Of a stretch of DNA of 57,903 bases, positions 41,738 through 50,478 are shown one piece after another; the first letter of the stretch is position 1; every line of letters begins with the position of its first letter. This DNA comes from CAIMMJ01 sp037131955. Its GTDB lineage: Bacteria; Bacteroidota; Bacteroidia; UBA4408. The stretch spans positions 1 through 57,903 of the forward strand of contig JBAXQC010000010.1 in the NCBI GenBank assembly GCA_037131955.1, in the 5' to 3' direction. The notes under the pieces are model-generated. The model was given only the letters and a program-made list of their open reading frames with translations, did not search any database and was not told the DNA's origin. Made by a program: the position numbers and the translations under genes.

Positions 41738-44575
41738 TTAATTTAATTTTTCAATTAAATAGTGGGCGGTATGGCTCTCCTTGCATTTTACCAAATCTTC
41801 TGGAGTTCCTTCAAAAACAAGTTGGCCACCTCTATTTCCACCATCGGGCCCCAAATCAATAACCCAATCGGCACATTTAATAACTTCTAAATTGTGCTCA
41901 ATCACCATTATTGAATGACCATTTTTTATTAATGCTTCAAACGAATGTAAAAGTTTTTTTATGTCGTGAAAATGCAATCCTGTTGTTGGTTCATCAAAAA
42001 TAAATAAAGTATTGCCACTGGTATTTCCTTTTATTAAAAATGACGCCAGCTTTATTCTTTGTGCTTCGCCACCCGATAGGGTTGACGATGATTGCCCAAG
42101 GTGAATATATCCTAAACCTACTTCTGCAAGAGGTAAAAGTTTTGTAATTATCTTTTTTACAGAATTGTTTTTTTCTTGGTGTTGCTGAAAAAATGATATG
42201 GCATCGTCTACTGTTAATTCAAGAATATCAAATATGCTTTTATCAAAAAATTGTGCTTCTAAAGTATCTGATTTAAATCTTTTTCCATTGCATGCTTCAC
42301 AGGTTAAATGAATATCGGCCATAAACTGCATTTCAACTGTTACTTCGCCTTCTCCTTGGCACACTTCGCAACGTCCACCCTCTACGTTAAAACTAAAGTG
42401 CGAAGGCTTATAGCCTCTCATCTTTGAAAGTGGAAGCTCGGAGTATAAAAGTCTTATTTCATCATAGGCTTTAATATAAGTTACAGGGTTGCTTCTTGAA
42501 CTTTTTCCAATTGGATTTTGATCAACAAACTCAACAGCATCTAATGAATGCAAATCACCGGTAATTTTATTAAAATTATTACTTATATCTCCATAACCCA
42601 TAATGTGTCGCACTAGGGCTGGAAATAAAACTCTTTTTATTAAGGTGGTTTTGCCACTGCCAGATACGCCAGTTATTACTGTTAAAACATTTAATGGGAA
42701 ATCTACGTCAATGTTTTGTAAATTATTTTCAGTTACTCCTTTTAAGGTTATTTTTTGTTTAGATGGTTTGCGAAATTGTGGGACATTTATCTTTTCTATT
42801 CCGTTTAAATACTTTGCAGTTAAACTGTTTTTTTCGAGGAGTAAATCTTCTCTGTTGCCTTGAAAAACTAAATGACCTCCAAGTGTTCCCGCCATTGGTC
42901 CAATGTCAATAATTTGATCGGCCTTTCTCATTATATCTTCGTCGTGCTCTACTACAACAACAGTATTTCCTAGCTCTTTTAAGGAAATTAAAACTTCTAT
43001 TAATTTTTCTGTGTCTTTTGAATGCAATCCAATAGAAGGTTCATCCAAAACATAGAGAGAGCCAACCAAGCTGCTGCCAAGTGAAGTTGCTAAATTTATT
43101 CTTTGTGATTCTCCGCCACTAAGTGTGTTGCTTAATCTATTTAATGTAAGGTATCCTAAGCCTACTTTATTTAAAAAGTGCAGCCTACTTTTAATTTCTA
43201 CCAGCAATCTTTTTGAAACGGCTATATCGTGCTCACTTAATTTTATTTTGTTAAACCATTGTTCACTTTCCTCAACAGACATTAATACGATGTCTTGTAT
43301 GGATTTATTTTCAATTTTTACATAAGAAGCATCTTTTCTTAAGCGTGTTCCCTTGCAATCAGGACAGGGAGTTTTTCCTCTAAACCTGCTTAGCATTACT
43401 CTATATTGAATTTTATAAGCATTTTCTTCCAAAAATTTAAAGAAGCCATCTATTCCTTCCCAACCTTTTGTTCCCTTCCATAAAATATCTTTTTCTTCTT
43501 GGTTAAGTTCGTTATAGGGTCTATGAATTGGAAAATCTAATTTATAAGCTTTTAGTACAAAAGATTTTTTCCATTCGCTCATGGTTTCTCCTTTCCAGCA
43601 GGCAACAGCACCTTCGTTAACAGATAAATTACTATCCGGAATTACTAATTTTTCGTCAATGCCAATTACAGAACCAAAGCCTTCGCATTTTTTGCAAGCT
43701 CCTACTGGATTATTAAAACTAAAAAAATGCACAGAAGGCTCAACAAACTCAATCCCATCTGCTTCAAACTTATTGGAAAAACTATGTAGCTTTTCATCTA
43801 CTTTAATAATAATATTTCCACCACCTTCAAAATATCCTGTTTGTATACTGTCTGAAAGTCTTATTTTTAGTTCATCCTCATCTTCAGTATGGTCTAAAAC
43901 AAATCGGTCTATTAATAAATTTATTTTTTCGGGCTTTGTATTATTGATTTCTTTTTCAAAATTTTTATCTCCTTTTATACTATTTAATACCTCTTCAATT
44001 TTACTTGGTTTATTTTTTAAAATTATTCTTGAAAAGCCTTGTTGCAATAGCAAATCTAGTTGTTTAGAGATAACTCTATCTTTTCTAAATGGAGATAAAA
44101 TATAAACACTGCAAGGTTTTTTTTGCAACAAAATAAAATCTGCAACATCAGGAACGGAATCTCTTTTTACAATTTTTCCTGAAACAGGTGAATAAGTTTT
44201 TCCTAATCTGGCAAAAAACAGTTTTAGGTAATCGTAAATTTCTGTTGATGTTCCAACGGTGGATCTGGGATTACGAGTATTTACTTTTTGTTCTATTGCA
44301 ATAGCTGGAGAAATTCCTTTTATGTAATCTACTTGAGGTTTATTTAGTTTGCCTAAAAATTGTCTTGCATACGACGAAAGACTTTCTACATATCTTCTTT
44401 GACCTTCTGCATATAATGTATCAAAAGCAAGCGAAGATTTTCCTGAACCAGAAAGTCCCGTAATTACTACCAACTTATTGCGAGGAATATTAACGTCAAT
44501 ATTTTTGAGGTTATGAATTTTAGCACCTTTAATTTCTATAGGGCTTAGGTGGTTTATGGCGTTTTCTTTTTTCAT
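41738..44575 (-). CDS. uvrA: Excinuclease ABC subunit A
   Basis: 945 residues, full length. The DNA-damage recognition ATPase of nucleotide excision repair. Both ABC modules are intact: Walker A GLSGSGKSS (near 40) and GVSGSGKTT (near 645), signatures LSGGESQR and LSGGEAQR, and Walker B regions ending LDEPS and FDEPT. Zinc-finger Cys pairs are visible (CKKCEGFG, CPDCKGTR, CEVCQGEG, CEACNGKR). The ATG is preceded by a consensus -7 box on the minus strand. Divergent from the ECF sigma gene. Confidence 0.98.
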   Translation of the reverse strand: MKKENAINHLSPIEIKGAKIHNLKNIDVNIPRNKLVVITGLSGSGKSSLAFDTLYAEGQRRYVESLSSYARQFLGKLNKPQVDYIKGISPAIAIEQKVNTRNPRSTVGTSTEIYDYLKLFFARLGKTYSPVSGKIVKRDSVPDVADFILLQKKPCSVYILSPFRKDRVISKQLDLLLQQGFSRIILKNKPSKIEEVLNSIKGDKNFEKEINNTKPEKINLLIDRFVLDHTEDEDELKIRLSDSIQTGYFEGGGNIIIKVDEKLHSFSNKFEADGIEFVEPSVHFFSFNNPVGACKKCEGFGSVIGIDEKLVIPDSNLSVNEGAVACWKGETMSEWKKSFVLKAYKLDFPIHRPYNELNQEEKDILWKGTKGWEGIDGFFKFLEENAYKIQYRVMLSRFRGKTPCPDCKGTRLRKDASYVKIENKSIQDIVLMSVEESEQWFNKIKLSEHDIAVSKRLLVEIKSRLHFLNKVGLGYLTLNRLSNTLSGGESQRINLATSLGSSLVGSLYVLDEPSIGLHSKDTEKLIEVLISLKELGNTVVVVEHDEDIMRKADQIIDIGPMAGTLGGHLVFQGNREDLLLEKNSLTAKYLNGIEKINVPQFRKPSKQKITLKGVTENNLQNIDVDFPLNVLTVITGVSGSGKTTLIKRVLFPALVRHIMGYGDISNNFNKITGDLHSLDAVEFVDQNPIGKSSRSNPVTYIKAYDEIRLLYSELPLSKMRGYKPSHFSFNVEGGRCEVCQGEGEVTVEMQFMADIHLTCEACNGKRFKSDTLEAQFFDKSIFDILELTVDDAISFFQQHQEKNNSVKKIITKLLPLAEVGLGYIHLGQSSSTLSGGEAQRIKLASFLIKGNTSGNTLFIFDEPTTGLHFHDIKKLLHSFEALIKNGHSIMVIEHNLEVIKCADWVIDLGPDGGNRGGQLVFEGTPEDLVKCKESHTAHYLIEKLN

Positions 44576-44587
44576 TTATTTGGGTTG

Positions 44588-44595
44588 CAAAAGTA
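44588..44595 (-). promoter_or_regulatory. Candidate -7 box for uvrA (TACTTTTG)
   Basis: An exact TAnnTTTG on the minus strand, 12 bases before the uvrA ATG. The -33 position carries GTG rather than TTG. The predicted leader is only about six bases, close to leaderless. Confidence 0.5.
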
Positions 44596-44634
44596 CCTAA
44601 TTTTAGGGCTAATTGCACTTTTATGTAACAAACA

Positions 44635-44665
44635 TTTGGATATTTCGTTCAAATAACTAATTTTG
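44635..44665 (+). promoter_or_regulatory. Promoter for the ECF sigma gene (TTTG-N19-TAATTTTG)
   Basis: TTTG at 44635-44638, a 19-base spacer, and TAATTTTG at 44658-44665: both elements match the Bacteroidota housekeeping consensus exactly. Transcription should start near 44672, giving a leader of about 105 bases, much longer than for other genes here. Confidence 0.75.
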
Positions 44666-44669
44666 TATT

Positions 44670-44695
44670 GTTAATAGATTTTATAAGCTATTAAC
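44670..44695. repeat. Inverted repeat at the sigma-gene transcription start
   Basis: Perfect eight-base arms, GTTAATAG (44670-44677) and CTATTAAC (44688-44695), with a 10-base loop. It overlaps the predicted start point near 44672, so it could be a protein-binding operator or, if included in the RNA, a 5' hairpin. Confidence 0.6.
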
Positions 44696-44735
44696 AAATA
44701 ATTAAAAACCTCTTAATTAACGCTATAGAAACATT

Positions 44736-44775
44736 TTTACCTCAAACTATTAATTAATCTAAACAAGGAGGTAAA
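44736..44775 (+). promoter_or_regulatory. Possible SD-sequestering hairpin in the sigma-gene leader
   Basis: TTTACCTC (44736-44743) is perfectly complementary to GAGGTAAA (44768-44775), which contains most of the Shine-Dalgarno. The loop is 24 bases. A second ACCTC at 44708-44712 could pair with the same site. This could hold translation off until something opens it. Confidence 0.45.
44765..44771 (+). promoter_or_regulatory. Strong Shine-Dalgarno AAGGAGG before the sigma gene
   Basis: A consensus AAGGAGG five bases before the ATG at 44777. Nearly all other genes here have A-rich, SD-less leaders, as is usual in Bacteroidota, so this site is exceptional and fixes the start codon. Confidence 0.85.
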
Positions 44776-44776
44776 T

Positions 44777-45361
44777 ATGCGTTTACAATCATTAAGTGAT
44801 CAAGATCTGGTTTCTTTATATGCAAAAGGCAACGAAAGTTGTCTAGAAGAGTTGCTGCGTAGACATAAACGAAAAATCTTTTCTTACATAGTTTCTAGAG
44901 TGCTAGACAGAGAAGTAGCAAACGACATTTTCCAGGAAACTTTTTACCGTGTTATTAAAACAATAAAGGGTGAAAATTACAGGGAGGATGGAAAGTTTAT
45001 TTCGTGGGTAATGAGAATTTCTCATAATTTAATTATTGACTATTTTAGAGAGTGCAAAAAAATTCCAAGAAACAGCGGAAACGAAGAGTGGAATATATTT
45101 GATAGTTTAAATTTATGTGATGAAAATGTTCAGGATAGAATAGTTAAATCTCAGATAGAAAACGACCTCAGAAAAATGATTGAACTACTGCCAGAAGATC
45201 AAAAGGAGATTGTGAGAATGAGACTTTATGAGGAATTAAGCTTTAAAGAAATAGCAGACCTAACAAAAGTAAGTATAAATACATCTTTAGGAAGATTTAG
45301 ATATGCAATTTTAAATTTGAGAAAGATGATGAAAGAAAAAAATATTCTATTGGAGGCGTAA
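44777..45361 (+). CDS. ECF-family RNA polymerase sigma factor
   Basis: 194 residues. Sigma region 2 (about 22-92) contains the -10-recognition and core-binding segment DIFQETFYRVI and FISWVMRISHNLIIDYFR. Region 4 (about 128-185) has LPEDQKEIVRMRLYEELSFKEIADLTKVSINTSLGRFRYA. No anti-sigma gene is adjacent and the gene is monocistronic, ending at a strong terminator. Without an anti-sigma factor, control may lie in the promoter, the inverted repeat and the SD-containing leader. I could not assign it to a named ECF group. Confidence 0.93.
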   Translation: MRLQSLSDQDLVSLYAKGNESCLEELLRRHKRKIFSYIVSRVLDREVANDIFQETFYRVIKTIKGENYREDGKFISWVMRISHNLIIDYFRECKKIPRNSGNEEWNIFDSLNLCDENVQDRIVKSQIENDLRKMIELLPEDQKEIVRMRLYEELSFKEIADLTKVSINTSLGRFRYAILNLRKMMKEKNILLEA

Positions 45362-45370
45362 AATTCTTCA

Positions 45371-45406
45371 AAAAAAAAGAGGCTCAAATTTGAGCCTCTT
45401 TTTTTT
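45371..45406. terminator. Bidirectional intrinsic terminator
   Basis: A perfect 36-base palindrome: A8, GAGGCTCAAA, its complement, and T8. The GC stem with T-runs on both strands would stop both the sigma gene (+) and the convergent nrdB (-). It is the clearest terminator in the window. Confidence 0.93.
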
Positions 45407-45422
45407 ATTAAAAAATTAATTT

Positions 45423-46403
45423 TTAAAAATCTTCGTCAAGGCTAAAAACGTTTTGAGTGCTTCCACCTTTTACTCCTGCTTTTTGATATTCAGCTACACG
45501 TTTTTCAAAGAAATTAGTTTTATTTTGTAAGCTAATTAATTCCATAAAATCAAATGGATTAGTGGTATTGTAAATTTTAGGAATATGCAAAGATTGAAGC
45601 AATCTGTCAGCAACAAATTCTATGTATTGACACATCATATCTGAATTCATACCAATTAATTTTACAGGCAATGCATCGGTAACAAATTCTTTTTCAATTT
45701 CAACCGCGTTTTTAATAATTTCAATTACAGCTTCTGGTGCCAATTTATTTACTAATTGGGAATAAATTAAACATGCAAAATCGCAATGCTGTCCTTCGTC
45801 TCTAGAAATTAGCTCATTGCTAAAGCTCAAGCCTGGCATTAAACCACGCTTCTTTAGCCAAAAAATAGAGCAAAAACTGCCAGAAAAAAAGATTCCTTCT
45901 ACTGCGGCAAATGCTATTAATCGTTCGGCAAAACTACCGTTTGAAATCCACTTTAGTGCCCACTCTGCTTTTCTTTTTACACAATCTAAAGTTTCTACTG
46001 CATGAAACATTTTGTCTTTTTCTACTGGATCTTTGATGTATGTATCAATTAAAAGTGAATATGTTTCGGAGTGAATGTTTTCTATCATTATTTGATAACC
46101 ATAAAAACATCTTGCTTCGGGATATTGTACTTCTTGCATAAAATTTACTGCAAGATTTTCGTTTACAATTCCATCGCTTGCTGCAAAAAATGCCAAAACA
46201 TGTTTAATAAAATGTTTTTCATCTTCTGAAAGTCTGTCTTTCCAATCACTTAAATCTGATGAAAGATCAATTTCTTCAGCCGTCCAGAAACTAGCTTCAG
46301 CATCTTTGTACATGTTCCACATATCGTGATGCTTAATAGGAAATAATACAAACCTGTCTTTATTGTCTTGAAGAATGGGTTCTGTTGAATGTAAGTCTTT
46401 CAT
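45423..46403 (-). CDS. nrdB: Class Ia ribonucleotide reductase small subunit
   Basis: 326 residues. It holds the di-iron site and tyrosyl radical for deoxyribonucleotide synthesis. Ligands visible: D77 (AASDGIV), E108 and H111 (ENIHSE), a later Glu in VEGIFF, and Glu/His in RDEGQH. The radical Tyr is Y101 in CFYGYQ. The sequence resembles the eukaryotic-type R2 rather than E. coli NrdB. The C-terminus ends FSLDEDF, matching the peptide that docks in the large subunit. The nrdA gene is not in the window, so the subunits are encoded apart. Confidence 0.96.
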   Translation of the reverse strand: MKDLHSTEPILQDNKDRFVLFPIKHHDMWNMYKDAEASFWTAEEIDLSSDLSDWKDRLSEDEKHFIKHVLAFFAASDGIVNENLAVNFMQEVQYPEARCFYGYQIMIENIHSETYSLLIDTYIKDPVEKDKMFHAVETLDCVKRKAEWALKWISNGSFAERLIAFAAVEGIFFSGSFCSIFWLKKRGLMPGLSFSNELISRDEGQHCDFACLIYSQLVNKLAPEAVIEIIKNAVEIEKEFVTDALPVKLIGMNSDMMCQYIEFVADRLLQSLHIPKIYNTTNPFDFMELISLQNKTNFFEKRVAEYQKAGVKGGSTQNVFSLDEDF

Positions 46404-46636
46404 AAGATTTTTTTTAGGGACACAAATTTTCTAAATAGAAGTTTGATAAGCAAGAGATTTATGCCAAAGGATCAACTTTTTCTACACACCAAATGTTTAA
46501 AAATTCTAAAGTGCTTAATGTATTTTAGTTAGGTGTTTTTATTAGTAAGAAATTATAAGATTTTAACTGTAAGGAGATAAAATTTATACGTTTTATTTTT
46601 TCTGGTTTTAAATCAAATCCGGCATAAAATATTTTT
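46404..46636. other. Intergenic region between the ClC gene and nrdB
   Basis: About 233 AT-rich bases; the nrdB promoter must lie here. I see no convincing gene, hairpin or NrdR-type box. An AAGGAG occurs on the plus strand near 46572-46577 but no start codon follows it. Confidence 0.5.
46423..46453 (-). promoter_or_regulatory. Possible nrdB promoter
   Basis: On the minus strand, TTG (46451-46453), a 20-base spacer, then AAAATTTG (46423-46430), which departs from TAnnTTTG at the first base. About 20 bases before the nrdB ATG. Confidence 0.3.
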
Positions 46637-48421
46637 TTACTCTTCTTCCTTCTTTAAAATTTGGCGGTATTGGCTGAGCAGCGAAGACTTTGAAATAAAT
46701 CCCAGGTATTTATTTTTTTCTAAAACGGGCAGAGTCCATGCTCCGGTTTCATCAAACTTTTGCATCACTACTTCCATTTCTTCTTGAGATTCTATGGTAT
46801 CGGGAGGATTAGTCATAATTTCTTTGGCTTTTACAGAAGCATACATTTCTGTTTTAAAAATTAACTCTCTAATGTTATCTAAAAGAACTACGCCCAGTAA
46901 ATAACCTTTATCATCTATCACGGGAAATATATTTCGTTTGGTTTTTGTGATTAATTCTACCATTTTTCCCAAATTACAATTGGGAGTTAAGATTAAGAAG
47001 TCTGTTTCAATTAATTTGTAAGTTCTTAGGTTGGATAAAATCTGTCCATCTTTTCCTTGTGTAATATAACTTCCTTTGGCCAAAAGTTTAATGGCATCTA
47101 TGTTTAATGGTTGCAGGTATTTAGAAACGGTGAAGCTTATTGCAGAAACCAACATCAAAGGAATAATTAAATCGTAACCACCGGTGATTTCTGCAATCAA
47201 AAAAATTGCAGTAAGTGGCGAATGAAATATCCCACTTAAAATGCCAGCCATTCCTACTAATATAAAGTTGGAATAGGGTACGGAGCTAATTCCTGAGGTA
47301 TTAATAATAAACGCCACAATGTATCCTAAATAGGCACCTACAAACAGAGAAGGTGCAAAATTTCCTCCGTTTCCTCCGCTGGCAAGAGTTATGGAGGCCG
47401 CAAAGCTTTTAAACATCATTGTGCTAAACACCAAAACTATTAAAATCCACTTGTTGGAAACAATGCTTGAAAAAGAACTATGCTCAAATAATTTTTGGGG
47501 TTTAAGATTGGCCAATTGCTTTATACTTTCGTAGCCTTCGCCAAACAATGGAGGCAAAACAAAAATAAAAAAAGCAAGAATTAAGCAGCCCACAGTTGCT
47601 TTTTTATAGATATTGTCTGATGCTGCTTTCATAGTTTTTTCTACCCATAAAAACGAACGACTATAATAAACAGACATTAATCCTGCCAATATTCCAAGTA
47701 CTATATAAAATGGGACATTTTGATAAATGAAAGGTTGTTTTAGTTGAAAAAACAACAGAATATCTTCGCCAATTAAAATTTTTGAAAGTAGGGCACCACT
47801 GGCTGCAGCAATTATTAAAGGAATAAAAGCCGAAATTGTAGCTTGGGCAAGTAACACTTCCAAGGCAAAGAGCACTCCGGCAATGGGTGCATTAAATGCT
47901 GCTGCAATGCCTGCTGCTGCGCCTGAGGCTAAGATAAGATTTCTATCTTTAAAACTTAATCTATATTTTTTGGAATAATTACTTCCAATTGCTGCTCCTG
48001 TAGAAACTATAGGTGATTCCAAACCAACAGATCCTCCAAAACCAACAGTTATAGAACTTGTAATTAAGTGAGAATACATTTGATCTGAGGAAATATTTCC
48101 AGAACGCTTTAATATCGAATACAAAATATTGGCCGTTCCTCTTAAAAACTTTCCTTCAAAAAATCTTTTTTCTATCCAAACGGTAATTAATATTCCAATG
48201 ATTGGAAAAAGTATATAGAACAATACTTTAAAGATTTCTTTATAATGCGATGTAAGGAAATTATGTATAAAAAATACCAAAGATTTTAGAACAACCGCCG
48301 CAAGTGCAGAACTTAAACCAACTAAAACTGCTGAAAAAATTATAAAGTTTTTTTCGGATATTTTATTTTGAACATGTACAATAAATTTTTCGTACCACCG
48401 GTATCCAATCTGTTTACCCAT
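46637..48421 (-). CDS. ClC-family chloride channel/transporter with CBS domains
   Basis: 594 residues. About 10-12 membrane helices carry ClC selectivity-filter motifs: GFGGSVGLESP (with the gating Glu) and GGNGGNFAPSLFVGAYLG. A cytoplasmic CBS pair follows (about 450-590, ending ILKKEEE), which in this family senses nucleotides. A Glu in LFALEVLL sits where the internal proton Glu of exchangers lies, suggesting a Cl/H antiporter, but this is only an alignment by eye. It probably forms a transcript with the GNAT gene 14 bases upstream and the lipoprotein gene. Confidence 0.93.
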   Translation of the reverse strand: MGKQIGYRWYEKFIVHVQNKISEKNFIIFSAVLVGLSSALAAVVLKSLVFFIHNFLTSHYKEIFKVLFYILFPIIGILITVWIEKRFFEGKFLRGTANILYSILKRSGNISSDQMYSHLITSSITVGFGGSVGLESPIVSTGAAIGSNYSKKYRLSFKDRNLILASGAAAGIAAAFNAPIAGVLFALEVLLAQATISAFIPLIIAAASGALLSKILIGEDILLFFQLKQPFIYQNVPFYIVLGILAGLMSVYYSRSFLWVEKTMKAASDNIYKKATVGCLILAFFIFVLPPLFGEGYESIKQLANLKPQKLFEHSSFSSIVSNKWILIVLVFSTMMFKSFAASITLASGGNGGNFAPSLFVGAYLGYIVAFIINTSGISSVPYSNFILVGMAGILSGIFHSPLTAIFLIAEITGGYDLIIPLMLVSAISFTVSKYLQPLNIDAIKLLAKGSYITQGKDGQILSNLRTYKLIETDFLILTPNCNLGKMVELITKTKRNIFPVIDDKGYLLGVVLLDNIRELIFKTEMYASVKAKEIMTNPPDTIESQEEMEVVMQKFDETGAWTLPVLEKNKYLGFISKSSLLSQYRQILKKEEE

Positions 48422-48435
48422 TGCTATTTATGCGT

Positions 48436-48930
48436 TTATTCCAATAATACTTTTTGCATTATGGTAACGTCAATAACCTTTCCGAACTTGTTTCCACATT
48501 TTTTTAAAACACCTACAACTTCAAAATTATTTAATTTATGCAGATAAATACTGGAATCGTTACCTTGAGTTATTCTAGAAATTATGGTTTGCAAATTAGT
48601 TTCAGAACAGATTCTAATTAAATGGCCAAGCAATTCTTTACCTATGCCTTGATTTCTATATGCTGGTTTAACGTAAAAAGAAACTTCGCCGCATAAATCA
48701 TATCCTTTTTTCGGGCTCCATTGATTGATTGCTGCGTAACCCACAACTTCATTGTTTTTTTCTGCAACAATTACCGGAAAATTTTTTGTTCTGTTCAGTA
48801 GCCACTCTTTTCTATTTTCTTCGTCTTTTAATTCGGTATCAAAAGTTGCAGTAGTATTGGCAATTGCATCGTTGTATATTTCGGTAATACTATATATATC
48901 ACCAATTTTTGCGGTTCTAATTTGTATCAT
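48436..48930 (-). CDS. GNAT N-acetyltransferase (phosphinothricin-acetyltransferase-like)
   Basis: 164 residues. Begins IRTAKIGDIYSITEIYNDAI, and has GEVSFYVKPAYRNQGIGKELL, the acetyl-CoA pyrophosphate-binding loop (R-x-x-G-I-G). It is closest in pattern to the Pat/Bar and YncA-type acetyltransferases that act on small amino compounds such as methionine sulfoximine. The physiological substrate is not known. It directly abuts the lipoprotein gene. Confidence 0.9.
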   Translation of the reverse strand: MIQIRTAKIGDIYSITEIYNDAIANTTATFDTELKDEENRKEWLLNRTKNFPVIVAEKNNEVVGYAAINQWSPKKGYDLCGEVSFYVKPAYRNQGIGKELLGHLIRICSETNLQTIISRITQGNDSSIYLHKLNNFEVVGVLKKCGNKFGKVIDVTIMQKVLLE

Positions 48931-49407
48931 TTATTTGGGTCTTACAACCTCTGGTGTGGAAATAGTATTGCTTAAGTTTAGTGCTCTGTCTTTTATATTT
49001 ACATCAAATTTTAATGTATCAAATTTAGAAAAGGGATTGTAAAATGTGGGTGTAATGTTTACGCTGATTGTACCTTTTAAGGGTTTTTCTTTGTTGCTTT
49101 TATTTAAAACCGGAATTCTATAATTAAAGGGTAGGGGCAAATCAATTTTTTTAATAACACCTTTCTGTTTTTCATAATACGTCAAAAATAAATTTGAATC
49201 GTAAGGTTTTGAAACATCAGAGCTAGTTAATCCAATGTCGCCATCGCCATCAGTAAAATCTATGCTTAAAATTGCAGAATCATTGTAAACCTGAAAACTA
49301 TTAAATAAAATTACTGGCTCAAGCGGATAAGTTACTTTTTTTTGACAAGAACTTGTGAAGAGTAAAACAGCACTAGAAATAAAAAAAATATATAAAATTG
49401 TTTTCAC
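48931..49407 (-). CDS. Putative lipoprotein, unknown family
   Basis: 158 residues. A lipoprotein signal peptide ends in LLFTSSC (C21), and the mature part is beta-rich with FTDGDGDIGLTSSD, an acidic loop often seen in Bacteroidota lipoproteins with Ig-like folds and possible calcium binding. The start is a GTG (49405-49407); no ATG is available before the signal peptide. I do not recognise a function. It may be co-transcribed with the GNAT and ClC genes. Confidence 0.7.
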   Translation of the reverse strand: MKTILYIFFISSAVLLFTSSCQKKVTYPLEPVILFNSFQVYNDSAILSIDFTDGDGDIGLTSSDVSKPYDSNLFLTYYEKQKGVIKKIDLPLPFNYRIPVLNKSNKEKPLKGTISVNITPTFYNPFSKFDTLKFDVNIKDRALNLSNTISTPEVVRPK

Positions 49408-49472
49408 TTTTTTGATAAATTCTAAATAAAATTACAATTTCTTTGTGGCTTAAAAAAATTAAATTTTCTTAA

Positions 49473-50474
49473 TTGGAAAAAAAACTCAAAATAGTAGAAA
49501 AAAATATCTTTCAACTTCAAACTAATCAAGAGTTTGAAGACATTTGCATGCAGCTGTTTAATATTCACTATTCCGGCAATAGAATCTATTCTAATTTCTG
49601 CAAATTGTTGGGTGTTAATAAAAATAACATTACTCAAATTTACGATATTCCATTTTTGCCGGTTGAATTTTTTAAATCTAAAAAGATATATTTGGATGCT
49701 TTTAAAGTTCAGGAATTTTTTAGTAGCAGTGCAACTACTGGCGCAATTTCCTCTAAACATTATTACCATTCGTTGCACTTGTATGAACAAAGTTTTTTTA
49801 AAAGTTTTGAGAATTTTTATGGAGAGGTGAGCAACTACAATTTTCTTTGTTTGCTACCATCGTATCTAGAGAGAGAAGGTTCTTCACTAATATACATGGC
49901 TAATAAATTTATAGAGAAAAGCAATTTGAATTCAAAAAAAAGTGCTTTTTTTTTAAATAATTTAGAAGAGTTAAAAAACAGGCTAGAACAAATAATTAGG
50001 AACAACGAAAAGTTTATTTTGCTGGGAGTTTCCTTTGCTTTACTTGATTTTTCGGAAAAATATAATGTTGATTTGTCATCAGGAATTGTAATGGAAACTG
50101 GCGGTATGAAAGGCAGAAGAAAAGAATTGATAAGAGAGGAGTTGCATCAATTATTAATGGATTCTTTTAATGTAAATGAAATTCACTCTGAATATGGAAT
50201 GACAGAACTGTTTTCGCAAGGCTATTCAAAAGGTTTGGGCGTTTATAACTGCCCACCTTGGATGAGAATATTGGTAAGAGACAATACAGACCCCAAAAAG
50301 TATTTAAACAATAACAATAGCGGTTGCATTAATATTATTGATTTAGCAAATATGTATTCATGTCCTTTTATTAGCACTCAAGACATAGGGAAGAAACAAG
50401 ACAATAATTCTTTTGAAGTTTTAGGTAGAATGGATCAGTCGGATATTAGAGGATGTAATTTGATGGTAGTATAG
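49473..50474 (+). CDS. LuxE-like acyl-protein synthetase domain protein
   Basis: 333 residues. It resembles the LuxE/acyl-protein synthetase branch of the ANL adenylating superfamily: SSSATTGAISSKHYYH (the Ser/Thr-rich ATP loop), METGGMKGRRKE, HSEYGMTELFSQGY and GRMDQSDIRGCN near the C-terminus. No luxC or luxD reductase is nearby, so bioluminescence is excluded by context. The start is TTG at 49473; the first in-frame ATG is 25 codons on and would cut conserved-looking sequence. It begins a four-gene plus-strand run, recX following four bases on. Substrate unknown. Confidence 0.75.
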   Translation: MEKKLKIVEKNIFQLQTNQEFEDICMQLFNIHYSGNRIYSNFCKLLGVNKNNITQIYDIPFLPVEFFKSKKIYLDAFKVQEFFSSSATTGAISSKHYYHSLHLYEQSFFKSFENFYGEVSNYNFLCLLPSYLEREGSSLIYMANKFIEKSNLNSKKSAFFLNNLEELKNRLEQIIRNNEKFILLGVSFALLDFSEKYNVDLSSGIVMETGGMKGRRKELIREELHQLLMDSFNVNEIHSEYGMTELFSQGYSKGLGVYNCPPWMRILVRDNTDPKKYLNNNNSGCINIIDLANMYSCPFISTQDIGKKQDNNSFEVLGRMDQSDIRGCNLMVV

Positions 50475-50478
50475 GAGA

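Noticed and set aside
43581..44105. A 174-codon open frame on the plus strand inside uvrA
   Set aside because: It is antisense to well-conserved uvrA sequence, Ser/Phe/Ile-rich as expected for the complement of Lys/Glu-rich coding DNA.
46561..46620. AAGGAG on the plus strand upstream of a possible small gene
   Set aside because: No ATG, GTG or TTG follows at a usable distance, and the downstream frame stops within a few codons.
49422..49790. A 122-codon open frame on the minus strand
   Set aside because: It lies antisense to the LuxE-like gene, has low-complexity Phe/Lys content and no recognisable domain; it is a shadow frame.
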